Source: Eucommia ulmoides
Taxonomy: Eukaryota > Streptophyta > Magnoliopsida > Garryales > Eucommiaceae
Assembly: GCA_016647705.1 (NCBI GenBank)
Contig: CM028333.1
Location: forward strand, 26,944,743-27,008,742
Length of the DNA stretch: 64,000 nucleotides
Direction: 5' to 3'
The notes under the pieces were generated by a model. The model was given only the letters and a program-made list of their open reading frames with translations. It ran no database searches and had not been told where the DNA came from. This document shows positions 55,331-64,000 of the stretch, one piece after another. Positions within the stretch are counted from its first letter, which is position 1, and every line of letters begins with the position of its first letter. The translations under genes and the position numbers were made by a program.

Positions 55331-58030
55331 TATTGGTGGTAGGAAATTGTCGGTAGATCTACTACCCTTGAATATTTACGATCTTGGTGTAATACTGGAT
55401 ATGGATTTGCTGTTCGGCTGTCATACCATGGTGGATTGCTTTAAGAAGAAAAGTGACCTTTCAAATCTCAGGCGAGCCCGAATATGTATTCTCGGGAGAC
55501 ATAATTATCACTCCTGTCGGTTTGATTTCAGTCTTAGAAGCCAGAAGATTATTGAAGAAAGGATGTCAGGATACCTCGTGCACGTGATTGACACCAGTCA
55601 GGAAGAAGTTCAGACGACGAATATTCTAGTGGTTAGGGATTTTCTCGGCGTGTTTCCGATCGAATTGTTAAGGTTACCAGTAGATAGAAAAATGGAATTC
55701 ACTATCGAGTTGTTTTTAGGGACTGCTCCTATATCAAATCTACCTTATCGTATGGCGCCTACTGAGCTGAAGGAATTAAAAGTGCAGTTGCAAGATTTAT
55801 TAGATCGCAGATTTATCAAACCTAACATTTTCCCAGGGATAGCCCCAGTTTGTTCGTGAAGAAGAAGGATGGCACGTTGAGATTGTGTATCGACTATCGG
55901 TAGCTGAATAGGGTGACTGTCCGTAATAAACATCCGTTACTTAGGATTGCTGACTTGTTTGACCATCTCCGGAGGGCTAAAGTATTTTCCAAGATAGATC
56001 TTCGATAGGGGTATCATCAACTGGAGGTCAGAGACAGTGATGTGGTGAAAATGGCGTTCCGTACGAGATATGGACACTATGAATTCTTGGTTATACCCTT
56101 CAGATTGACAAATGCTCCTACTGCCTTCATGGACTTGATGAATCGGGTTTTCCAACTTTATCTGGATTAATTTATTATCGTATTCATTGACGATATATTG
56201 ACCTATTCCCAAAGCAGAGACGAGCATGCAGAACATCCTCGAATCGTGTTGCAGACGTGACGAGAGAAGAGGCTATATGCGAAGTACAGTAAATGGAAAT
56301 TTTGGTTAGATTATGTAGTATTTTTAGGGTATATTATTTTAGGGAACGGTATTCAGGTGAACCCAAAGAAAGTTGAAGCTGTTGTTCAGTGAGAAAGACC
56401 GAAAAATGTGACTGAAATTCAAAACGTTTTAAGATTGGCGGGTTAATCTCAACGGTTTATGTAGAGATTTTTTTTTTCTATTATAACTGTCCCGTTGATT
56501 CATTTGACTTGCAAGGAATCCAAGTTCGAATGGATCGACAAATGTGAGCAAAGTTTTCAAGAGTTGAAAAATAGATTGAAATCGACACCAATTCTATCCT
56601 TCCCGACAGAAGGGAGTGGCTTTATGATTTATAGTGATGCATCCCACCAAGGGCTAGGATGTGTTCTGATGCAGCATGGTTATGTAATCACATACACATC
56701 TTGACAATTGAAAAATCATGAGCAAGATTACTTGACGCAGGATCTGGAGTTGGTAGCAATTATATTTGCCTTAAAGATTTGGAGGCGCTACTTGTATGGC
56801 GAGACGTGTGAAATCTACACCGACCACCAAAATTTGAAATATCTGTTTATTCAGAAGGAATTAAATTTGAAGTAGAGGCGTTGGATAGAGTTGATTAAAG
56901 ACTATAATTGCACTATCCACTATCACCCGGGAAAAGCTAACGTTGTAGCGGATGCGGTGAGTCAGAAATCGGCGGGTTCGGTCGCGTACCTAAGAGCCGT
57001 TTATACTAATCTGTATGCCGATTTAAGATTGTTGTGAGTTCAGTTAGCGGTTGGTCAGATGGCTGCATTGCTTGCGACTTTGACTTTGAGGCCGACGTTG
57101 ATTGATCGTATTATCGAAGCTCAGAAGTCAGACGTTCAATTGGAGAAGATTCGAGATGAAGTTAGAAGTGGTTATGGAGTGGATTTTTATGTCAGGGAGA
57201 ACGATGAAGTGTTGATGAGGAATAGACTGTGGGTGCCTAACGACACTAGCTTGAAGAATGATATTTTGGAAGAAGTACATAGCTCAGCATACGCGATGCA
57301 TCCAGGCGGTACCATAATGTATCGGGATTTACGTGAGCATTATTGGTGGATCGGATTGAAGCAAGAAATCGTGAAGTTTGTTGCCAGGTGTCTTACTTTT
57401 TAGCAAATGAAGATCGAGCATCAACGTCCAAGTGGGTTGCTGTAACCTCTACCTATTCTAGAGTGGAAATGAGAGCGTATCACAATAGATTTCATTTCAG
57501 AATTTCCTCGTACTCAAAAGGGGCATAATTCTATCTAGGTGATCGTTGATAGACTTACCAAGTCTGCTCATTTTCTGACCGCAAAGACGACGTATTCTCT
57601 TGAAAAATATGCCCAATTGTATATCGATGAGATTGTTAGGTTGCATGGCACATCGATTTTTATAGTGTCGGATAGAGATTCGATATTTACTTCGAGGTTC
57701 TGACCGAGTCTTCAGACTACTTTAGGTACCAAACTCAAATTTAGCACCGTTTTCTATTCCTCAAACAGACGGTCAATCAGAGCATACGATTTAGACGTTG
57801 GAGGATGTGTTAAGAGGAGTTGTTTTGGAATTTCCAGGTAGCTGGAATAATCATTTGTCGTTAATGGAATTCGCCTATAACAATAGCTATCATTCAACAA
57901 TCGAGATGACCCCGTATAAAGCGTTGTATGGTAGGAAGCACAGAACCCTAGTTTGTTGAGCTGGTAGGTGAACGTAAATTGTTGATGTCGGGCATAGCCC
58001 AATTGACAGCAAACAAAGTGAATGTGATTC
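55331..58030 (+). pseudogene. Gypsy pol remnant (PR-RT-RNaseH-INT)
   Basis: Protease end (VILDMDLLFGCH type, about 55380-55440), reverse transcriptase (PYRMAPTELKELKVQL, LRLCIDYR, FIDDIL; about 55600-56370), RNase H (FMIYSDASHQGLGCVLMQHG and the YHPGKANVVADA end; about 56480-56970), and integrase with its HHCC and catalytic parts (MHPGGTIMYRDLREHYWW and [11 protein letters not shown]; about 57060-58000). The order and the integrase end without a visible chromodomain fit a degraded Tekay-like chromovirus. It has many breaks. Confidence 0.9.
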
Positions 58031-58074
58031 GAGAAAGATTAAACGTTGCTCCAAAAAATAAAAATAAAAATAAA

Positions 58075-58122
<48 letters not shown>

Positions 58123-58661
58123 TCATTATGCAGTCAAGCGTCGGCGGGAGTTGGAGTTCGAAATGAGGGATTATGTGTTTTTGTGTATTTCTCCGTATAA
58201 TGAGGTTCGGGAAGAAAGGAAAATTGAGTCCAAGATACATCGAACCATATGAAATTTAGATTGAATTGGCACTACCGCTTATAGACTTGTGTTACCACTA
58301 GAGTTGTTCCTACTACACAATGTTTTTTTCCATGTATCGATGTTCTGAAAAGATGTGTCAGACCCTTCTCATGTGTTGATTTCACAGTCGATCGAACTAG
58401 AAGACGATTTGACATATGTTGGGGAACCATTCTAGCGTTCAGGATGTAAAGATCAGGTGTTGCGGACGAAAACGATCCCATTAATCAGAGTGTTGTGACG
58501 CAGTCAAGCAGTGGAAGAGGCGACAGGGGAGCGAAAAGATGAAATGAGGAACAAATGCCCATATTAGTTCAATTAGGTAAAAAAAAATAAAAAAAATAAA
58601 TAATAATAATTAAAAAAAATAATAAAATTTCGAGACGAAATTTCTTTTAGGAGGGAAGAGT
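58031..58661 (+). other. 3' end of gypsy interior and polypurine tract
   Basis: AATTTCGAGACGAAATTTC at 58626-58643 and AGGAGGGAAGAGT (58649-58661) directly precede the right LTR. No chromodomain was identified. Confidence 0.7.
58058..58122. repeat. (AAT)n microsatellite
   Basis: AAATAA units followed by about sixteen AAT units, near the end of the integrase region. Confidence 0.95.
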
Positions 58662-58865
58662 TGTAAGGCCCAAATCATAGTATGTGCGTCATTAATAGTC
58701 TCATTTTAAAGTATTGGAAAATTCAGGATAAATTTTTTGTTAATGAAAATAAAAATTAAAAAGTTAGGGGTAAATTGATAATTTTAAGAATATTAAAGGT
58801 TAAATAGGGCTTAAATAACACCCTAAAGGAAGTTAGGGGAGAAAAATGTAATTAGGGAAAAAAAT

Positions 58866-58922
<57 letters not shown>

Positions 58923-61325
58923 AAAAACCGCCGGGATCAAAACAGGGAAGGAAAAATGGAAAAAAAAAAAGAAGAAAAAAAAAAGAAAAAAAAAAGAGAA
59001 GGAACTAGATCCAATCGACGTGGCATTAAGGGGCTGAAGTTCACACCACTAATATCATCCATACATATACTCAATCATGCTTACAACTCATCACCGGGGA
59101 GAAATTAAGAAAGGGAAAAAAAAAAAAAAAAACAGAAAAACGGAAGAGAGAGAGAGAAAGAGACGGAGGCAGAGTTGTTGGGTCGATGGAGTGTGTGCTC
59201 TGGGTGTGGTCGGTTAGTGGTGAGCGTTTGTGACTGGTGTAGGGTGGCCGACGGTGAATGGGAGTTCGTGATAGAGAGAAAACGTAGGCGGTGGGTTTCG
59301 GTTTTGTCCAACGGTAACGGTAGGTGGTGGGTATCCATTGGTTCTGACGGTGTGTGGCTATTCATACGGTGACGATACATGTATGGGTGGTCATGTTGTG
59401 TGGGCATGGTGTGGGCAGCGGTGGTTGTATGGGTGTCGCCGGATGATCGCCGGTGGTATCTTTAGAGAGAGAGAGAGCAGTGCATGTGTGCCTCTGCTGG
59501 GTGTGGGTGTGTATGTGTTAGGTTGTGGGTACATGAACAGTGGTGTGTATGTGGGTGATCCGTGTGTAGATTGCCGGAGTTGTCGCCGGAAAGTTAGAGA
59601 GAGAGAGAGCAGTGGGTATATAGGCGGTGTGTGCGTGACTTCGTGGTTGGATCGGCTGCCGGCGTCAGCGGTTGGGTGTTCCTCGCCGGCACGGTAGCTG
59701 GTCGGCCAGTGGTGGCTGTGGTGGGCTGAACGGAAAACGCGAACAGAAACGGGAGGAAAAGAAACGGGAAAAATGGAAAAAAGAAAGAAGAAGAGGAGAG
59801 AAAAGAAGAAAATTACAGAAAGAACCCCAATAGAATCCAAAATACATTTGGCGTCCCGGGAATGATTTGAAACGGGTAACGTTTTTCGTTGAATTTATGT
59901 TAGTTTATAAAATTAAATTAACGCATCAAAAATTTCGTAGCGGAAATAATAAATTTGGGAATGCAGTAACTTTTAACGAAATGAAAATTTACCAAATAAT
60001 AATTTTACACAATAAAATGGGGGGAATGGGAAAATACGGAACATAGGGCCTGCATTTGCTTGATTGGGTCATTTTTTTTTACCTAAAATATTATCCCTAA
60101 TGGGTTCACAGGCACCAGAGTAACGTCAGAGTATAATCGGTAAAAGCTTTTGGGAGCGGATCACGAGGTGAGTGTACTGTCTTCTTACCAAATTGTTTTC
60201 ATATATATATATATATATATGCATATAAAATGGCCTTACTGAGACTAAATAATTTTATAGACGATATGAATCAAGCAGGTTTTGGAATGAGTGAGTAAAA
60301 ATGATTTTTTGTGAAATTACGATAGTTTTCGAAAGAAAATTGAGAATGATTTTCGTTGGATTTGGTGGTTTAAAAAGAGAGTGGAAAAATAGTTTTGGTA
60401 AAATTAGACGGTTTTTTAAAGAAAAATAAATAAATAACTATGACTTTGGATTAAAAATGGGTTTTGGAAATATAAGGTGATAATTGAGATTGGACGATGT
60501 TGATTAGACGATGTTATTAATTTGTGATTTGATGAGGACGTTATTGATTTGACGATGCCATAGTATTTATCTACTTCTGTGGAGTGATGTTTATCTGCTT
60601 CGGCAGAGTGATGTTAGATGTTTATACTGCGCAGTAATTATCCGTTTCGGCGGAGTGATGGGTGTCCGTTAGGAAGGCAAATCCTACGGTTGGTACGGTA
60701 CTGTTGTAACTCCCGATCGTGAGGTTAAAACGATCACTATGGCTAGCCAGTATGTGTTATGGTGGAGTGGTGTGTTTGAGATGTGTGTTTGAGGTGTGTG
60801 TTTGAGATGTGGTGTTTTACTTATATTAAGTAGTTTATTATTTATCATGGTTATTGGTATAAGTTTGTACTTGATGAATTTGGATGAAACTTATCTATAT
60901 CGCTTAATTTTCACTGCTTATATACTTATGCTCGATCCATATTTAATCATGGTAATATCTAGAATGTATCATTATTTTTTTTAAAAAATGTTTTACTAAG
61001 AAGGTAGTACACTTGTAGGTGAAATAGCTAGGAGTCGGTCCTCTACTGGCACTAGGTAGAGTCTGGTGATGGTGTAGTATGGGAAGCCTTTGGGAGGAGC
61101 TGTCTGAGGCGAACCTGTAAAAGTTCCATTGTTGTTATATTTTTGTGGATATTATAATTTAGGGACGGGTGCGTCCCCAGTTAGAGATGTTGTATATGGT
61201 CAGAATTTATGGTTGTATATTTTTGTATGCACTTTGTCATTTACTAGTGGGTTTGACGTTAAGATGAGATCGTGTTGACGTCACGCCGGCCCCACCGTGA
61301 CGGGTGCCTGGGGTGGGGTGTGACA
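58662..61325 (+). repeat. 3' LTR of the gypsy element
   Basis: 2664 bp and collinear with 51777-54468. It differs by scattered substitutions and by the length of the (TA)n and poly-A runs. Confidence 0.93.
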
Positions 61326-62045
61326 GTTAATCTTCTCAATAAACTCATATATGTAAGCATTTTCAGCACAATATCACAAATACAAACTTAAAACAAAAGA
61401 TTAGTGAGAGAGAAAGGAAGAGAAAATATTATTCTAGGATGTGGGACTCAAATATTCAACTCCAAGTACCACTAATGGTATTTTCGTCCTCAAATTCGCA
61501 TCAAATCTCCACCATCCGGTGTTTTCTTGCCCAAAATTGCCTTCAATCACTGGTTTTCTCTCCAAAATCACCTTCTCTTTCGTTCCTTTCCTTATCTCCT
61601 GCGAAATGAGCCCTAAATGTCCTTTTAACGTTTCAGATCCAATTGTCGGCACTGCTGTGCGCGTTTTAGCGTGCTACAGTGCGTTATGGCTAAAAACGCT
61701 GACATGAGCACGTTGCAGTGCGTGTTGGACAACGCCTAGACCAGGTTCATATTTTGGCCATTTTTGTCTTTTCCGAATTCCGATTGAGGTGATTTAAAAA
61801 TATGTGGAAAGCTAAGATATAGATATACAACTTCTATGTTTTGAGTGTGTCTAAAATCAGATTTCATCATGGCCAAAATTGGTCTTGAATTTGTTAGGCC
61901 TGTACTTATTTTGCACCGTTTTTCCCATTTATTTATATTCCTATAAAACAACACAAAAACATATTAAACTAATAAAAATATTTGAAAACACATAAATATT
62001 TGAACTCAAAAGTACTTAATTTGTTGGTAAATAAACCCCTCATCA

Positions 62046-62490
62046 AATATCCCCAAACTCAAACATTTGCTTGTCCTCAAGCAAAAGAAAATAAAATAGA
62101 AGAAAACACAAATCAAGAACTAAAACGTTAATGATATAATTGTGAGTTATGTATCAAATCAATAACCGTGCAAGAATCTCCACAACCACAAAATGCTCCA
62201 AGATTAAAGGAAATGCACTCATTGAGATTATCTAGAATTTCAACTTTAAGTATCAATTTCAATCTAGTCAAAACTCTAGATGTGTCAGTGTGTGCACAAT
62301 CACTTTTACCCAACCAAACAAGCCTTAGATATATTTATCTACGAAAGAAATAATGAATAATCTTTAGATAATGAATGCAAAAACAACCATAAGCTCATTT
62401 TTCATGTCACTCTCTACTAATTGTGTAGGTACATATGTCATTGGAGATAAAAAAGACTTTGTGAGTTGTAATGTATGGTTAGGGTAAAAA
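62046..62490 (-). other. 3' end of the Athila/Tat-like interior in copy 2
   Basis: On the minus strand CTTGAGGACAAGCAAATG, TTTGAGTTTGGGGATATT and then the LTR. This is the usual tail of Athila/Tat-like interiors. This part is absent from copy 1. Confidence 0.65.
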
Positions 62491-62655
62491 GTAGATGAAA
62501 GTGTCATTTTTAGGCTCAAATCACACTAGGCATGTATTACGACTCATGGATCTTGCACTATTTCCAAGAAAAAGTTTCATCGACTCCCCCTTTCATCAAA
62601 TGTCAACTTTCAATCAATCCCACAATGTATTACTCATCACTACATTACAATGAAT

Positions 62656-62657
<2 letters not shown>

Positions 62658-62704
<47 letters not shown>
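62658..62704. repeat. T47 homopolymer
   Basis: 47 T in a row in the non-coding interior of copy 2. Copy 1 has only short T and A runs at this place. Confidence 0.95.
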
Positions 62705-62707
<3 letters not shown>

Positions 62708-63371
62708 TAAACAACCCAAATACAAAATAAAACATACATCCTAATCCACAAATGACTTTCCAAACATAGTCTGTGCTAGCCCTTATGCTCAATGATCCAT
62801 GCAAACATGTCAATTGGTGACGGGTTTAGGAAGTGGAAAAATATATAGAGGGTTGGATGCATAAATGTGGGTAGTGAAATAATTAGGCAATGAGGCTCAA
62901 AAGGGGTAACGAGGGGTAAACAATATTTCAAGGTTAGCTTCAAAGACCCAAACGATCCAACAAGAATGCCTAAGTCATTTCTCCAACAACACATAACCTA
63001 GTATTTCGCCTCAAGTTTCACTTAAATGGGTTCTAGCATTCATGAGATGTCAAAGCCTACCTACAATACATAAATGTTTTCCGAGTACCCAAAAGGCCAA
63101 GTGATCATGATTCATGGTACTCAAGTGTAACGAGTCAAAAGTGAATTTAAATCAATACTAGTCAAGCACACAGAAATCTCAATGCAATGCATTTCAAAAG
63201 ACCTAAGAGAACATCACGTGTCTAAACTCATCATCGATTTTAAGTCATTTCATCTCAACAAAACTCACAATTTATTTAAACAAACTAACAAAAGGAAAAA
63301 CAAACTAAAAACTTGGCCAAAGAACACAAGATATAGGAAAAAAATCACACACATAATCATTTCCTAACTTA

Positions 63372-64000
63372 TCACCCATACGCCAACATGTGTCTCACCC
63401 CCAAACTCAAAGTCAAACATATCTTCAAATTACGCACAAGCGAAAAAGATACGTACCTGGGAGGCGAGACAATCTCACCTCCGAGTGTGGTCGGCGATGA
63501 TGCTCCAGGCAAGGTGACTAATGTAGGTCTTTCTCCTACAGCGTGCATCTTTAGGCTCAATTATTTGAAAACTTAGGTTGCCTCCCAAGAAGCGCTTGGT
63601 TTAATGTCCTCGTATTGGAACGAAGAAGCTCTTATCAAAGAGCAGCTTCCGCCCATAATATGTGTCATACAACACAATAAATGGGTATTTGTTTAGAAGG
63701 CCCTCAAGTTTGACGATACGTGGCAATAATCGGCATGCATGCTCAACGTGACTTTGCTCCAACTTATTTTCTTGGTTGGGATGAAATAAATGAGTTGGAA
63801 GTGGTGGGGTACAAGTAAGCCACATTGGATCCTCATAGATATAATCATCTTCGATCGGTGGTGGCATCTCAATTTGGATCTCAAAAGGTAAAGAATTACA
63901 ATTGTCATGTTGTGATTCTTCATCATCAATCAACTCTTGGGTCTTCTCCTCATTGGAATCATTATTATAGAACAAACCCAAGTTCCTCCCACTTGTATTC
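63372..64000 (-). pseudogene. gag-proximal open region of copy 2, partial
   Basis: The 126-codon frame at 63981-63601 holds an acidic Asn/Asp/Glu-rich part and VLYDTYYGRKLLFDKSFF. It matches 31430-31925 of copy 1 and continues to the right edge. The function is not known. Its sharing by both copies shows that it is a standing part of this family. Confidence 0.5.

Larger units (their letters stand above)
51777..61325 (+). mobile_element. Gypsy (chromovirus, Tekay-like) LTR element, 9.5 kb
   Basis: Two LTRs of about 2.7 kb (51777-54468 and 58662-61325), both TGTAAGGCCC...GTGTGACA, with GTTAA on both outer sides (51772-51776 and 61326-61330). A tRNA-Met-type primer site follows the left LTR and a purine tract precedes the right one. 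The domain order PR-RT-RNaseH-INT makes it gypsy. A gag gene is not recognisable in the short space before PR. The structure is whole from end to end, but the coding part is broken in many places. The LTRs differ by about 4 percent in the first 200 bp that I compared by eye, which points to an age of a few million years at most. Confidence 0.93.
50841..64000 (-). mobile_element. Athila/Tat-like element, copy 2 (runs off the right edge)
   Basis: On the minus strand the interior (64000-62063) is followed by a TTTGAGTTTGGGGATATT polypurine tract and the 3' LTR (62045-61326 plus 51776-50841). The gypsy element 51777-61325 is inserted in that LTR. The interior matches copy 1 (29972-32100) but has no LINE. 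It is broken in several places. Confidence 0.75.

Noticed and set aside
58046-58252. Frame with poly-Asn or poly-Ile
   Set aside because: It is the (AAT)n microsatellite read as protein.

Overview
This is a plant nuclear window, most likely from a eudicot. The evidence is two spliced host genes with plant-only paralogue types, one compact host gene, a plant-type tRNA-Arg, very AT-rich intergenic DNA, and a dense layer of plant transposons (copia, Tekay-like gypsy, Athila/Tat-like, MULE, hAT, LINE, an Au-type SINE). I cannot name the species.

Host genes: (1) The first three coding exons of a membrane-anchored UDP-glucuronate decarboxylase (UXS) lie on the minus strand at 616-1646; the gene runs off the left edge. 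Its first intron has AT-AC ends and U12-type signals. (2) A tRNA-Arg(TCG) gene sits at 1983-2056 (minus). (3) A complete five-exon pectate-lyase-like gene lies at 2336-7472 (minus). A 636-bp unit spanning the exon 2 / intron 2 border is present three times in tandem. (4) A single-exon MAKR-type gene lies at 47844-48800 (minus). UXS and the pectate lyase both act on wall polysaccharides, but I see no reason beyond chance for their being neighbours.

Transposon layout: 7692-8277 is a long fold-back element. 8280-14590 holds a decayed hAT element with a BED-finger transposase, split by a 2.4-kb solo LTR with a CATAT target duplication. 15930-21055 is flanked by TGGAT on both sides and ends in two LTR-like copies that face each other. 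About 21190-28620 is a MULE region with a nearly open MuDR-type transposase (25164-27211) and, on the other strand, a broken DUF1985-like gene (22921-23846). 29290-37440 is a nest: copia fragments, a short Athila/Tat-like element that carries a LINE insertion, and a solo LTR inside copia. 38258-39871 is an LTR-like block with a ~115-bp minisatellite. 41184-44612 is a second MULE with a perfect 9-bp target duplication, a dense GTTAAC motif array and a gene-like fragment. 44613-47050 is simple and tandem repeats. From 50841 to the right edge is a second Athila/Tat-like copy; a 9.5-kb gypsy element with 2.7-kb LTRs (51777-61325, duplication GTTAA) is inserted in its LTR.

The strongest points for follow-up are the AT-AC intron in UXS, the triplicated splice-donor region in the pectate lyase gene, the MULE at 41184-44612, and the element with inverted LTRs at 15930-21055. 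I found no CRISPR, operon, phage or other bacterial-type system.
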